Notes: a model not told the origin generated them from the sequence alone. 64,000 nucleotides of DNA from Asaia sp. W19 (GCF_003994335.1 NZ_PNQZ01000013.1:1-64000), one strand, 5' to 3'. Counted from the first letter of the stretch, positions 25,798 to 35,632 are shown. Made by a program: numbers and translations.

Positions 25798-25828
25798 CTG
25801 CCGGACGGGGCGACACCCCGACCGGCAG
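25798..25828 (-). terminator. Strong stem-loop after the M13 peptidase gene
   Basis: CTGCCGG-A-CGGGG pairs with CCCCG-A-CCGGCAG around CGACA: 12 base pairs with one mismatch. It lies downstream of the peptidase stop (25870) and before the kinase start (25688) on the minus strand. No T run follows, so it could be a Rho-aided terminator or an mRNA-stabilising structure. Confidence 0.5.
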
Positions 25829-25869
25829 ACAGGCCATAGCGTGAACCTACACCGTGTTTCACGGGTATT

Positions 25870-27990
25870 TCACCATATTTTAACGCGATCCTTCGGTGCG
25901 AGATAGAGCGCATCGCCCTGCTTCACGCCAAAAGCATCGTACCAGGCATCGATATTATGCATGGGGATATTGACCCGAGCCTCAGGTGCGGAATGCGGGT
26001 CGGTCACGGCGCGATTGCGGATCGAATCCTCGCGCAGCTTCTGACGCCAGACCTGAGCCCAACCGAGGAACACGCGCTGATCACCCGAGAGACCATGGAC
26101 GACCGGCGCAGGCTGGCCATGCAGAGAGGCATGATAAGCATCGAGCGCAAGTGTCAGCCCACCCAGATCAGCAATATTCTCGCCCATGGTCAGCTTGCCG
26201 TTCAGGTGAACGCCCGGCAGGACCTGGAACGCGTCGTATTGCTTGCCGAAGCGGTCTGCCAGAGCCGAGAAGCGCTTCACGTCGTCCGGCGTCCACCACT
26301 GATGCAGACGTCCGTGCTCGTCATACTGACGCCCCTCATCATCGAAGGAATGGGTCATTTCGTGACCGATCACCCCACCGATAGCGCCGTAATTGACCGC
26401 TGCATCTCCCTTCGGGTCGAAGAAAGGCGGCTGCAGGATCGCTGCCGGGAAAACGATCTCGACCTGGTTGGGGTCGTTATACGCGTTGACCGTCTGCGGC
26501 GTCATGAACCACTCGTTGCGATCCACCTTCTTGTCCAGATGGCCCAGATTGTACTGCCACTCGAAGGCGATCGACCGCGCACCGTTGCCATAGATATCAC
26601 CCGGCTTGATGGTCAGCCCTGCATAGTCGCGCCACTTGTTGGGGTAGCCAACCTGGATCTCGAAGTTCTGCAGTTTGCGCCCGGCTGCCTCGCGGGTGGC
26701 AGGCGCCATCCAGCTATTATGCGCCAGACGGTTGGCGAAAGCCGCCTTCACATCCTGGGTCAGTTCCGTGATGCGCGCCTTGGCTTCGGGGGGGAAATAC
26801 TGATCAACATAGATCTTGCCAATAGCCCAGCCCATCGCGGCTTCGCTGTGGCTGACAGCAAGCTTCCAGCGCACCGGAAGCTGCGGCGAGCCCTCGAGTT
26901 CGCGATCGTTGAAATCGAACGAGGCCTGAACGAAATTGTGGCTCAGATAGCCGGCAGCGTTATCCGAGAGATGGAAAGCGAGCCAAGCCTGAAGCGTGGC
27001 GTATTCGGCACCGGACAGAATCTTGGCCATGCCGGCAAGAGCCGTTGGCTCGCCCACAATGAGCCTGCGCGACTCAAGCCCGCTCGCAGGAATCCCGGCC
27101 GCCTCGAGGAAGTCGTGCCAGTTCACACCCGGCGCCTTCTTAGCGAGATCCGCAACTGTCATCGGATTATAGATCTTGACCGGATTGCGCAGTTCGGTGC
27201 GCGACCACTCGGCCTTCGCCAGATCGGTTTCCAGCGCCAGGATATGCGCGGCTTCCTGTTCGGGCTGCGGCCAGGAGATCAGCGTGAGCATCTTGGCGAT
27301 ATAAGCCTGATAGGCCTTACGCTTGGCGGCGAATTCGGGCTTCAGATAGTAGTCCCGATCAGGCAGGCCCAGCGACCCCTGGTGCAAGGACAGGGCGTAT
27401 TGCGTCGGATCCTTGTCGTCAGCATTGATCATGATCCCGAACGGCGCGTACTGGAAACCACGCGTCGCCTGCCCGAAGAGCCGCGCCAGGGAAGGCGCAT
27501 CCTTGACCGCGCGAATAGCCTCCAGATCCGCCTTGAGCGGGGTCGCGCCCAACTGTTCCGCCTTGGCCTCGTCAAGGAAGCTGGCATAGAACGCGCCCAG
27601 CTTTTCTTCCGTCGTCTTGGGCTCGGCAACCGGGTTCTTCCCGGCCTCGCTCAGGATTTTCTGGACGCGCTCACGCGCAGTCTCGGCCAGGATGATGAAC
27701 GGCCCGAAAGATGAGCGATCCGGTGGGATCACGATGTTCTTGAGATAGGTACCATTGGCGTAGAGGAAGAAGTTATTGCCCGGCTTGATGGCCTTATCCA
27801 TCCCGGCCATGTCGAAACCCCAGGTCGGATCATAGGGTTTGACGGGGGTTGGCGCAGCCTGAGGCGCCGAAGAGGTCGTCTTTGCAGGGCTCTTGGCCGT
27901 ATCCTGTGCCAGGGCCGCGTGCCCCGTCAGGGCCAGAAGACTGACAGCACCGAGCCAGATCGACGATTTCGTTTGCAGTTTTCCGGTCAC
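25870..27990 (-). CDS. M13 family (neprilysin-like) zinc metallopeptidase
   Basis: 706 aa with a signal peptide ending near HAALAQ (residue 29). The catalytic zinc motif is GHEMTHSFDDEGRQYD near residue 543, with the third ligand in GENIADLGGL about 60 residues on. PMHNIDAWYDAFGVKQGDALYL at the C-terminus is typical. Unlike mammalian neprilysin it has no membrane anchor and is probably periplasmic. It cleaves peptides; targets unknown. Monocistronic as far as the spacing shows. Confidence 0.9.
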   Translation of the reverse strand: MTGKLQTKSSIWLGAVSLLALTGHAALAQDTAKSPAKTTSSAPQAAPTPVKPYDPTWGFDMAGMDKAIKPGNNFFLYANGTYLKNIVIPPDRSSFGPFIILAETARERVQKILSEAGKNPVAEPKTTEEKLGAFYASFLDEAKAEQLGATPLKADLEAIRAVKDAPSLARLFGQATRGFQYAPFGIMINADDKDPTQYALSLHQGSLGLPDRDYYLKPEFAAKRKAYQAYIAKMLTLISWPQPEQEAAHILALETDLAKAEWSRTELRNPVKIYNPMTVADLAKKAPGVNWHDFLEAAGIPASGLESRRLIVGEPTALAGMAKILSGAEYATLQAWLAFHLSDNAAGYLSHNFVQASFDFNDRELEGSPQLPVRWKLAVSHSEAAMGWAIGKIYVDQYFPPEAKARITELTQDVKAAFANRLAHNSWMAPATREAAGRKLQNFEIQVGYPNKWRDYAGLTIKPGDIYGNGARSIAFEWQYNLGHLDKKVDRNEWFMTPQTVNAYNDPNQVEIVFPAAILQPPFFDPKGDAAVNYGAIGGVIGHEMTHSFDDEGRQYDEHGRLHQWWTPDDVKRFSALADRFGKQYDAFQVLPGVHLNGKLTMGENIADLGGLTLALDAYHASLHGQPAPVVHGLSGDQRVFLGWAQVWRQKLREDSIRNRAVTDPHSAPEARVNIPMHNIDAWYDAFGVKQGDALYLAPKDRVKIW

Positions 27991-28078
27991 AGATCAGCCT
28001 TTTCCACTCTGGTGAACATTCCGCCCTCTCGGTCGAGACGCGAGAAGATACGTTATGCAACGTTATGACAGATTAATC

Positions 28079-28720
28079 TCAACGGCGAGTCTGTGAATGC
28101 CTGGCTTTTTCGCCATGCCCCGAGGGCGCACGGCTTGCCGTGGCCAGGACATTGAGGTCGAATACAATCACCTTCTCGATCGACGGTGCCGCGAAGCTCT
28201 TGAAGGCCTCATGCGCGGGATCGAACCAGGCCGGGTCCATGATGACCGGCTTGCCCACGTAGAAGTTGCGATCGCCTTCCGAGGCGAAGGTCACGATAAA
28301 AGCCTGTTGCAATCCGGCATCAGCGCCCTCCCCACTGTTTTGCACGCCCATCTCGATGGATCTAACGGGGTGCGATCCATCGGGACGGCGGGAATCTTCG
28401 GCCAGACGCAGGAAGCGCATGGTGATCTCGGCGCGCATCGCGGCGGTCGTACCGGATTTGTAGCGGAACATCACGACATGGCGCAGCAGGCCAGGACGCC
28501 AGCCTGGCGCGGTGAACTGGGCCAGCCCGACCTGCGCGGCGAGCTGCCGTGCCGCGATCGTCCCGTCATCGGCGACGGGCGGCAGGATCACGGGCCCGGA
28601 TGAGGCGATAGGGAGGGAATAGGGATCCGCCAGGGCTGGCCTCGGGGCCAGACCCAGCGCAAACGCTGAAACAAGGGTCACCCCAAGGGTGAGACGCGCA
28701 AGATGTGTCAGCACAGCCAA
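28079..28720 (-). CDS. Exported Dabb (stress-responsive alpha/beta barrel) domain protein
   Basis: 213 aa with a signal peptide cut near RPALA (residue 31). The Dabb domain covers about 78-200: LLRHVVMFRYKSGTTAAM, VRSIEMGVQNSGEGADAG, FIVTFASEGDRNFYVGKP and IEKVIVFDLN. The role of the family is unknown in most cases. A basic tail (GHGEKARHSQTRR) ends the protein. It lies alone between the peptidase and ferritin-like genes, both on the same strand. Confidence 0.72.
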   Translation of the reverse strand: MAVLTHLARLTLGVTLVSAFALGLAPRPALADPYSLPIASSGPVILPPVADDGTIAARQLAAQVGLAQFTAPGWRPGLLRHVVMFRYKSGTTAAMRAEITMRFLRLAEDSRRPDGSHPVRSIEMGVQNSGEGADAGLQQAFIVTFASEGDRNFYVGKPVIMDPAWFDPAHEAFKSFAAPSIEKVIVFDLNVLATASRAPSGHGEKARHSQTRR

Positions 28721-28809
28721 AGCTCTCCACGGTGAATACTTCCCGCCATATTAGACCGGAAACGTGCCGTATAAGGGCTTAATTCGCCGTAGGACAAAAA
28801 ACGCTTTCG

Positions 28810-29634
28810 TTATGAGGCCATGACGGAACGCCGATAGCGCTTGGCCTTGAACTGGATCAGCGCATACATGGCACGTGCGACGAGGTTCTGAACACGTGAA
28901 TGCGGCGTGAAGCCGATCGTTTTGAAGATCATGCTCGTCACCCGGTTTATATGCTTGGGCTGATAACAGCCCATGGCCCGCGCCATGTACGCAGCAATGC
29001 ATTTCTTGTGATCATAAGGCGTGTTGTTCGACATGTTCGTCGTGTAATACGCCGTCGCGAGCTCGTCGTCCTCGCTCTCGGTCACGCGGCCGAGCGCAAT
29101 CTTCGTACGCTGCCACACGCTCAGCTTCTCACGCTTCAGGTAACGATGCATGTGATCGTAGAAAAGCTTGAAATGACGGTACTCGTCAGCCGCAATCTGT
29201 TTGCAGATGGCCTTGAGCACAGGCTCGTCCGTGGCATCGGCCAGAGCCGTATAGAAGGACGAGGTCCCGGTCTCGACCATACAACGGGCAATCAGCTCGC
29301 CCGTGCGTGAGCCACGTATCGATGCGTCGACATCCTGCTCGATGTGATAGGTCGCGCGATAACGCTCGAAGGCGGTCATGTAATCCCAGCTCGGATCCGC
29401 CAGCATCGCCCATTTACCGAGCGCGTCGCCATGCTGCACTTCCTCGACGGCCCAATTATCGGCAGCCTGACGGAAATCGGGATCGCCCACAAAGACATTG
29501 CCGAGATAAACCGCGTAATCGAGCCCGTTCCGCTCGACCACAGCCGCAGCCTTGATGACCGGAATCAGGTCCGGGTCCACGCGGGATGCATCGAAAGCAT
29601 CCCAATCCATCTGATCGATGCGCCAATGTTTCAT
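28810..29634 (-). CDS. Ferritin-like di-iron protein
   Basis: 274 aa. A four-helix di-iron pattern is visible: VVERNGLDYAVY and NWAVEEVQHGDALG, then MVETGTSSFYTAL and IAADEYRHFKLFYDHMHRY. These give paired E and ExxH ligands. The C-terminal third is basic and lacks further motifs. The ATG at 29634 (MKHWRIDQMDWDAF) is the likely start; the frame continues upstream but without protein-like character and would overlap the biotin synthase region. Acyl desaturase, rubrerythrin-like and hydroxylase roles are all possible. Confidence 0.7.
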   Translation of the reverse strand: MKHWRIDQMDWDAFDASRVDPDLIPVIKAAAVVERNGLDYAVYLGNVFVGDPDFRQAADNWAVEEVQHGDALGKWAMLADPSWDYMTAFERYRATYHIEQDVDASIRGSRTGELIARCMVETGTSSFYTALADATDEPVLKAICKQIAADEYRHFKLFYDHMHRYLKREKLSVWQRTKIALGRVTESEDDELATAYYTTNMSNNTPYDHKKCIAAYMARAMGCYQPKHINRVTSMIFKTIGFTPHSRVQNLVARAMYALIQFKAKRYRRSVMAS

Positions 29635-29752
29635 GACGCCTAGATGACATGTCCGCGCCAATTTGGGTAGAGTTCTCGCGCAGGCGCGTGACAAGCGCCC
29701 CCTTGCTGTGGCATCGCTGCGCGAGCTTTTCGTTTTCAAATGTTTTGGAGCC

Positions 29753-30784
29753 ATGCCCCGCATGTCCCTCGATACCCTGACACGTGACCCGGTCGTCCCT
29801 CGTGAACTTCGCGCTGCGGCAAGCTGGAAACCTGAACTCAGGCATGACTGGACACGCGACGAAGTAGCCGCGCTGATCGACCTGCCTTTCCCGGAGCTGA
29901 TCTTCCGCGCCCAGATGGCCCATCGCGCCTATTTTGACCCGACCCGGGTGCAGATCTCGACGCTCCTCTCCATCAAGACGGGCGGCTGCCCGGAAGACTG
30001 CGCCTATTGCCCCCAGAGCGCCCTTCACGAGAAAAGCGTGAAGGCGGAACGTCTGATGGCCCTTGAAAAGGTCCTGACCGAAGCCCGCGCCGCCAAGGCA
30101 GCCGGTGCCGGACGCTTCTGCATGGGCGCAGCCTGGCGCTCCCCCAAGGAACGTGATCTCGACACGGTCTGCGCTATGATCGAGGGCGTGAAGGCGCTCG
30201 GGCTCGAAACCTGCGTTACGCTGGGTATGCTCGATGGCGAGCAGTCGCGCCGCCTCAAAGACGCCGGGCTCGACTACTACAACCACAACCTCGACACCTC
30301 GCCCGAGTATTACGACAAGATTATCACCACCCGAACCTATCAGGACCGCCTCGACACGCTCTCCAATGTGCGTGACGCCGGGATCAATGTCTGCTGCGGC
30401 GGCATCGTGGGCATGGGGGAAGATGAAAGCGACCGCGCCGGGCTGATCGCTACCCTCGCCTCCCTGCCCCAGCATCCCGAGAGCGTGCCGATCAACCTGC
30501 TCGTGCGCGTCGAGGGCACACCCCTCGCCGAGGCCGAAGCCGTCGATCCCATCACATTCGCCCGTGTCGTGGCCGCTGCCCGCATCACCATGCCGGCCAG
30601 CCATGTGCGCCTCGCCGCAGGCCGTGAATTGATGAGCGACGAAGCCCATGCCCTGGTGTTCCTGGCGGGTGCGAACTCGATCTTCTGCGGTGACAAGCTG
30701 CTGACCACGCCCAACCCGGCCGAGCATCGTGACCGTAAGCTTCTTGCCAGCCTCGGCATGAAGCCAATGACCGAGGGGCACTGA
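29753..30784 (+). CDS. bioB: Biotin synthase
   Basis: 343 aa radical-SAM enzyme converting dethiobiotin to biotin. The iron-sulfur motif CPEDCAYC has cysteines at 79, 83 and 86. [31 protein letters not shown] and [17 protein letters not shown] are BioB hallmarks. The start at 29753 is preceded by TTTTGGAG; MSLDT at 29762 is a second option. No other bio genes lie in the window. It ends 26 bases before an intrinsic terminator. Confidence 0.95.
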   Translation: MPRMSLDTLTRDPVVPRELRAAASWKPELRHDWTRDEVAALIDLPFPELIFRAQMAHRAYFDPTRVQISTLLSIKTGGCPEDCAYCPQSALHEKSVKAERLMALEKVLTEARAAKAAGAGRFCMGAAWRSPKERDLDTVCAMIEGVKALGLETCVTLGMLDGEQSRRLKDAGLDYYNHNLDTSPEYYDKIITTRTYQDRLDTLSNVRDAGINVCCGGIVGMGEDESDRAGLIATLASLPQHPESVPINLLVRVEGTPLAEAEAVDPITFARVVAAARITMPASHVRLAAGRELMSDEAHALVFLAGANSIFCGDKLLTTPNPAEHRDRKLLASLGMKPMTEGH

Positions 30785-30810
30785 CACCGCGTCCTCGCTG
30801 ATTAAAGGGA

Positions 30811-30845
30811 AAGGCCAGTTCCTGAGAAGGGGCTGGCCTTTTTTT
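30811..30845 (+). terminator. Intrinsic terminator of bioB
   Basis: AAGGCCAG (30811-30818) pairs with CTGGCCTT (30833-30840), followed by a run of T to 30845. Confidence 0.88.
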
Positions 30846-31050
30846 ATGGGCGGAGTTTCCGGGACGCTGCCGCAAGCTTTGGCGCGAACAAAGGGCCTTT
30901 TGATTCCGGGGTCGACCCGAAGCAGACAGGTCCAGGCATTTTGCAAGTGGTGAGGGGCACGATCGTCTTCTGCGCCCATCGCCGCATACCGGCTGGGCCT
31001 CCTCATCTGCCCAAGGCGCCTGAGCACTCCAGCTTCCCGTAATGACGCAT
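30846..31050. other. Spacer between convergent bioB and TonB receptor genes
   Basis: About 200 bases between the two terminators. Nothing recognisable; open frames here have no protein character. Confidence 0.5.
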
Positions 31051-31077
31051 AAAAAAAGCCAGCCCGAAGGCTGGCTC
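31051..31077 (-). terminator. Intrinsic terminator of the TonB receptor gene
   Basis: Minus strand: AGCCAGCC-TTCG-GGCTGGCT followed by seven T. A UUCG tetraloop closes an 8-bp stem. It lies 65 bases after the receptor stop. Confidence 0.9.
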
Positions 31078-31141
31078 GGAAGCATTCTTCCGCTGACCGT
31101 GCAGGACGATCAAGGGCGCGCCCATGCGCGCCCTGCGTCAA

Positions 31142-33520
31142 TCAGAAATCGGCTGTGACCGAGAACTTGAAGGTACGCGGCAGGCCTTGCAGCAGATAGC
31201 CGCCAAAAGCACTCTCCCAGTAACGGCTATTGGCGAGGTTATCCACGCCCAGACGGGTCGTGATGGCCTTGTGTTCTACGACAAAGCTGTAGCGCGCGCC
31301 GACGTCGAAGCGCGTCCAGTTCGGCACACGCAGCGTGTTGAGATTATTGGCATATTGATGGCCGGTCTGGATCACACGCCCGGTGACAGTCGCCCCACGA
31401 ATGAACGGCAGATCATATTCGAGATTGCCGTTGATCGTGTAACCCGGCACGCCGATCGCACGGTTGCCGTCGTAGAGGCCACCCGAAGTGCGACGCTGAT
31501 CGGCATCGATGATTGACGTACCCCCGTTGAAGCGCAGCCCCTTGACGATCTCGCCATTGACGGTGAACTCGATGCCACGGTTACGCTGTAGACCATCGAC
31601 AGAGAAGATGCTCATCCCCGTACCGGGAATGGCCACGGTATAGGAGTTGGGCTGATCGATCTGGAAGATCGAGACCGAGGTCGAGAAGCGGCCGATGTCA
31701 TATTTGGCCCCAAGCTCGTACTGGACCGTCTGATAGGGCGGGAAGATCTGGCCGAGATTGACAACCTGCCCACTCGCCTGCGGGCCAGGAGCAAGACCCT
31801 CGATACGGTTGAAATAAATGGACGTCTGTCGGGTGGGATGCACCACCAGCCCGACCACCGGCGTGAACGCGCCCTGATCGTAGCCCGTGGGCGTTCCCTT
31901 GCCGTAATTATAGGCCACTGTCTTGATGGACTGGTAGCGGAAGCCCGCTGTCAGTGCCACGCGATCATGGAACGCCGAGACCGTATCCGAGAAGAACAGG
32001 CTCCACAGACGTGTCGTATTGTTCTTCTGGGGATTATCGATATTGCCGCCAATGTAGGTTTCGGGTTGAGACGCATTATACAGCGTCGGATGATAGAGAT
32101 TCGTCTGCTGTCGTGTCAGAGCAAGCGCGTAGGCCGAGGCATTTTCTTCCCAGAGCCCTGATCCGCCCGCATTGATCTCATGCTTGATGCCACCCGTGTG
32201 GTAATGCGAGCGCAGACCCGCCTGGGTGCTCTCATTGGTCTGAACATAGGGCACATACATCGCGCCGTTATAGCCCGCACTAGTCTGGCTGTTCGTCACA
32301 TAGGTGCTGCCGTAATTGCCCTTTTCATTGCCCCCGAGGCCACCGAACTGCGCATAGGCGGTCAGATACTTGCCAAAGTCATGTTCGACCTTGAGCTTGC
32401 CATAGATGTAGTTGAGCTCTGTATAGGTCCAGGGCTGGCCATAATTCGCCCCCGCGCCCGGCACCTTGGGAACGCTGGTGACGCCGCTGAGGAACACACC
32501 ACCGCGACCGCCATTCACGCCCTGGTTCTCGTAAGCCATGTCCACAGTGACCCGGGTGCGCTCCGAGCGATCATGCCAGTCGAACCCGCCACCCACGGCC
32601 ACCTGATGGCGCTTTTCACGATCGATCGCCGAGACGCCGCTGCGCCCGGCCACATTGATGCGCACGCCAAACTGCTTGTCCTGCCCGAAGCGCCGACCGA
32701 CATCGACCGCACCGCCCCCCATTGAGGAGCTGGTATAGTCTCCGGTAATGCGCGTCAGCGGCGTATCGCCTGCATGCTTGAATTCGAGATTGATATTGCC
32801 ACCCTGGGCCGTACCGCCTGGGGCTGCGCCGTTGAGAAACGCGCTGGCGCCATTCAGCACCTGGACCTGGTCGTAGAGCTGCGGCGAGACGAGCTGTCGC
32901 GGCGTGATGCCATAGAGTCCGTCAATCGCCACATCATCGCCATAGACCGGGAACCCGCGGATGATGAACTGCTCGGAGAAATTGCCGTAGCCATAGGTCG
33001 TGCGAACCGTCGGGTCGTTCATCAGCACTTCGCCCAGCGTCTGGGACTGCTGGTTCAGGATCAGGGCCGAGGTATAGCTGCGGACATTGAAGGGCACATC
33101 GAGACCCTTCTTGTCCCCCAACGCTCCCAGATTGCCGCCTGACTTCACTTCCATACGGTTCTGACGCTGCGCCTTCACCTCGATCTGCTCGTCACTGGTC
33201 AGCGTCTTTGCTCGCGCCGTCTTCGACGCATTACCCGCTTGCCCGGTCTGTTTCGTCTCGGTTTGCGCTTGCCCCTGACCAGCATCCTGTGCCCAGCTTT
33301 CACGTGGCAGCGCCACGGAGAGCATAAGCAAAGAGGAAAGGGTCAATCGGGTAAGGAGATAGCCGTTCGAGGACTGGCCCGGACGGGAGGGACGGAGCAC
33401 GGAAAGGCGGACGAAAGGCTTGCAGTTCAAGAGCGCGGTCTCATTGACAATAGGTAAATGACGGGGCCAAATAGACGCGAATAAGAAACGCTCGCAACTA
33501 AACTCTGCATCCCCTTTCAC
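31142..33520 (-). CDS. TonB-dependent siderophore receptor
   Basis: Up to 792 aa. The long N-terminus from the GTG at 33520 is doubtful; the real start probably lies downstream, close to the signal sequence RLTLSSLLMLSVALPRESWAQ. After a Gln/Thr-rich linker the plug begins at SDEQIEVKAQRQ. It contains RSYTSALILNQQSQTLGEVLMNDPTV and FIIRGFPVYGDDVAIDGLYG, as in ferric-siderophore receptors (FhuA/FpvA type). A 22-strand barrel follows and ends GLPRTFKFSVTADF, with the terminal Phe needed for insertion. Divergent from the inner-membrane iron module at 33562. Confidence 0.9.
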   Translation of the reverse strand: MKGDAEFSCERFLFASIWPRHLPIVNETALLNCKPFVRLSVLRPSRPGQSSNGYLLTRLTLSSLLMLSVALPRESWAQDAGQGQAQTETKQTGQAGNASKTARAKTLTSDEQIEVKAQRQNRMEVKSGGNLGALGDKKGLDVPFNVRSYTSALILNQQSQTLGEVLMNDPTVRTTYGYGNFSEQFIIRGFPVYGDDVAIDGLYGITPRQLVSPQLYDQVQVLNGASAFLNGAAPGGTAQGGNINLEFKHAGDTPLTRITGDYTSSSMGGGAVDVGRRFGQDKQFGVRINVAGRSGVSAIDREKRHQVAVGGGFDWHDRSERTRVTVDMAYENQGVNGGRGGVFLSGVTSVPKVPGAGANYGQPWTYTELNYIYGKLKVEHDFGKYLTAYAQFGGLGGNEKGNYGSTYVTNSQTSAGYNGAMYVPYVQTNESTQAGLRSHYHTGGIKHEINAGGSGLWEENASAYALALTRQQTNLYHPTLYNASQPETYIGGNIDNPQKNNTTRLWSLFFSDTVSAFHDRVALTAGFRYQSIKTVAYNYGKGTPTGYDQGAFTPVVGLVVHPTRQTSIYFNRIEGLAPGPQASGQVVNLGQIFPPYQTVQYELGAKYDIGRFSTSVSIFQIDQPNSYTVAIPGTGMSIFSVDGLQRNRGIEFTVNGEIVKGLRFNGGTSIIDADQRRTSGGLYDGNRAIGVPGYTINGNLEYDLPFIRGATVTGRVIQTGHQYANNLNTLRVPNWTRFDVGARYSFVVEHKAITTRLGVDNLANSRYWESAFGGYLLQGLPRTFKFSVTADF

Positions 33521-33561
33521 AAGAATGTCAGGATAGTCAGGCCCTGTTGCACAGGAACCAC

Positions 33562-33861
33562 ATGCGAAAGAGTCTCAAAATCAAGAATGACCGTATTCTG
33601 ATACGGTCCTGGGCAGCCCGTTTAATTGGAGGGCTGGGAGTCATTTATCTGATAGCACTGGTCACGCTCTGGGTCTTCCGCCGACTGGGAGGCGACAGCC
33701 TGCTTATTGTGGGCTTCCTCTGCGCCTTCGTGCTCATGCCCGCCCTATTGCTCGCGTTATTCTCGTTTCCATCCCTGCGGAAGAATCAACCTCTGCACGT
33801 CCTCGCCTTGGGCTGCCTGGGCTGCGGCCTTCCGGCGCTTGCCTATGGATGGACCTGCTGA
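33562..33861 (+). CDS. Small inner-membrane protein of iron-uptake module (DUF3649-like)
   Basis: 99 aa with three hydrophobic segments (about 17-38, 45-68 and 76-95). The start MRKSLKIK at 33562 is chosen over an ATG five codons upstream. It overlaps the next gene by one base (TGATG). Its place, size and topology match the DUF3649 proteins that accompany PepSY and DUF3325 genes beside siderophore receptors; family assignment is moderate. Confidence 0.65.
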   Translation: MRKSLKIKNDRILIRSWAARLIGGLGVIYLIALVTLWVFRRLGGDSLLIVGFLCAFVLMPALLLALFSFPSLRKNQPLHVLALGCLGCGLPALAYGWTC

Positions 33862-35348
33862 TGCGTGACACGCTTCGCACCCGGATGGGGTGGCTTCATG
33901 AATGGGTCGGCTTTCTGGGCGGGCTCGTTCTGGTGGTTACGTTCACGGGCGGATCGCTCGCGCTGTTCGACACGGAACTGACGCGCTGGATGCAGCCGGA
34001 ACTCTCGCATTATCATCCCGAACCTATGAGCGATGCGGCGCTCAACCAAGTAGGGTATATCGTGGCGGAACTGCGTGAGAAGGGCGAGAACGCCTTCATC
34101 ACACTGCCGACACCCCGCGACCCGATTATCCGTATCCAGCATTTCAACGGCCATGCTTTCATTGGTACTGCTTATAGCCCGGTGGATGGATATCCTTTCC
34201 AGACACGGCAAACGGGTGGTGGGCAGCTTTTCTTCGACCTGCACCATTCGCTTTATTACGGTCCGTTCTGGGGCAATATGCTTACGGAGATCGCGGCTGT
34301 CGGCCTTCTGATCGCAGTAGGCTCGGGCATCGTCATCCATTTTCGATCGCTCTTCAGCGATCTGCTGCTTTTCCGTCCTTTCGCGTCCCGAACGCGCGCC
34401 TGGATGGACGCGCATATCCTCGCGGGGGTTCTCTTCCTCCCGTTCATGGTCATGATGGCCTATACGGGGGCTGTCATTCATGCCCCCCGGCTTTTTCCGA
34501 TGTTCGGTTCCGCCCATCATGGGAGACCCGGCGGGCATGAACGCCCCCATGCACCCCACGGACAGTCCGGTGCTGCACCGGCCTGGACCGAACGCACGCC
34601 ACTCTCGGCGCCGCTCGCTCCCATGTTCCATCAAGCGGAGACCCAGTTCGGCGCAGGATCGATCGGCCTCGTACTGTTTGACAAGGGCAAGGTGTCCATG
34701 ACCAAGGCGGATTCCGCCTCCTTCGCCCTGTCACGCGATCACGCCGAGTTCTCTGATCGGGATGGTTCGCTCCTCAAGGTCGTGACAGTACCGGACACCC
34801 TGCATCGCATCAGCGGGGTGCTGCGAGGCCTTCACTTCATCCGTTGGGCACCGCTGTCCCTGCGCTGGCTCTATTTCCTGTCCGGTATCGTCGGAAGCGT
34901 CATGATGTCGGGCGGGCTTGTGCTCTTCCTGATGAAGCACCGTTCGAAAAAGGCGAAGACCTTCTTGTTCCGATTGGCGGAAACCCTGGCCATGGCGGTT
35001 ACAACCGGCCTGCCTCTCGCCTGTCTTGCCTATTTCTGGGCCAACAGACTGTTCTGGTCTGACTTGCCGGGGCGCGAGGTTTTCGAGATACGGGCCTTCT
35101 TCTGCGTCTGGGCTGCAGCCCTCCTGCACGGTGCGATACGCAGTTTCGGCAGGACACCTCATCGAGGCTGGAACGAACAATGCGTGGTCTTTGCGGCTTT
35201 CGCAATCGCACTCTTTCCACTCGATCTCCTGACGCGCAGCGTGACAGGATTACTGAGCGGGTTCGATGTCTATAAGGCGGTCGATCTCACAGCGATGACA
35301 ATCGGTCTCATGGCGTTCCTGATCCATCGCAGGCTGGTAGCCCTATGA
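33861..35348 (+). CDS. PepSY-associated transmembrane protein (siderophore reductase-like)
   Basis: 495 aa. A PepSY_TM protein with four main helices: about 10-32, 135-160, 185-210 and 330-360, plus three more at the C-terminus. GWLHEWVGFLGGLVLVVTFTGGSLALF and LHHSLYYGPFWGN carry conserved histidines. A His- and Pro-rich segment (HHGRPGGHERPHAPHGQSG) near residue 222 may bind metal. Proteins of this type reduce or handle ferric siderophores at the inner membrane (FsrB/PiuB-type). Start 33861 is coupled to the previous stop; the end overlaps the next gene by ATGA. Confidence 0.83.
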   Translation: MRDTLRTRMGWLHEWVGFLGGLVLVVTFTGGSLALFDTELTRWMQPELSHYHPEPMSDAALNQVGYIVAELREKGENAFITLPTPRDPIIRIQHFNGHAFIGTAYSPVDGYPFQTRQTGGGQLFFDLHHSLYYGPFWGNMLTEIAAVGLLIAVGSGIVIHFRSLFSDLLLFRPFASRTRAWMDAHILAGVLFLPFMVMMAYTGAVIHAPRLFPMFGSAHHGRPGGHERPHAPHGQSGAAPAWTERTPLSAPLAPMFHQAETQFGAGSIGLVLFDKGKVSMTKADSASFALSRDHAEFSDRDGSLLKVVTVPDTLHRISGVLRGLHFIRWAPLSLRWLYFLSGIVGSVMMSGGLVLFLMKHRSKKAKTFLFRLAETLAMAVTTGLPLACLAYFWANRLFWSDLPGREVFEIRAFFCVWAAALLHGAIRSFGRTPHRGWNEQCVVFAAFAIALFPLDLLTRSVTGLLSGFDVYKAVDLTAMTIGLMAFLIHRRLVAL

Positions 35349-35632
35349 TCATTCTCGCCTCTCTCCTCCTCTGGGGCCTGGCTCTCGCCGCACATGCCCT
35401 TCTGCAACCCAAGATGCTCCGTACCACAGGGCTTCCGATCTTACCGGGGCTCCCCCTGCATCTGTGCCGTCTTTCGTTTCCACCTCTAGCGCTCTGGCTG
35501 TGCTGGAAGCTTGGTGCCATTCAGGGCCTCCTGACCTGGCTCGGCACAGGCTCGGTGGCTGGAGTACTGGCCTGTCTCGCTCTGACAGGCTTCTCCGTTC
35601 ATCTCGCGCGTCAGGAGAAAAGAGCCAGCTGA
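35345..35632 (+). CDS. DUF3325-like small membrane protein
   Basis: 95 aa with three hydrophobic segments (3-20, 40-55 and 65-84). Overlaps the PepSY gene by four bases. DUF3325 proteins are the usual third member of this iron module. Role unknown. Confidence 0.65.
   Translation: MIILASLLLWGLALAAHALLQPKMLRTTGLPILPGLPLHLCRLSFPPLALWLCWKLGAIQGLLTWLGTGSVAGVLACLALTGFSVHLARQEKRAS

Noticed and set aside
25690..25869. Riboswitch upstream of the HWE kinase
   Set aside because: The stretch has one strong hairpin but none of the conserved cores of cobalamin, glycine or other riboswitches that I can recognise.
25957..27714. 585-codon open frame opposite the M13 peptidase
   Set aside because: Antisense shadow of a gene with an obvious HExxH motif.
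29456..31141. 561-codon open frame opposite bioB
   Set aside because: It lies antisense to bioB, whose family motifs are clear; the translated product has no domain character. High GC creates long antisense frames.
33477..33497. Possible Fur box before the TonB receptor gene
   Set aside because: Only four bases at each end mirror each other (GCGA/TCGC), too weak, and the receptor start itself is uncertain.
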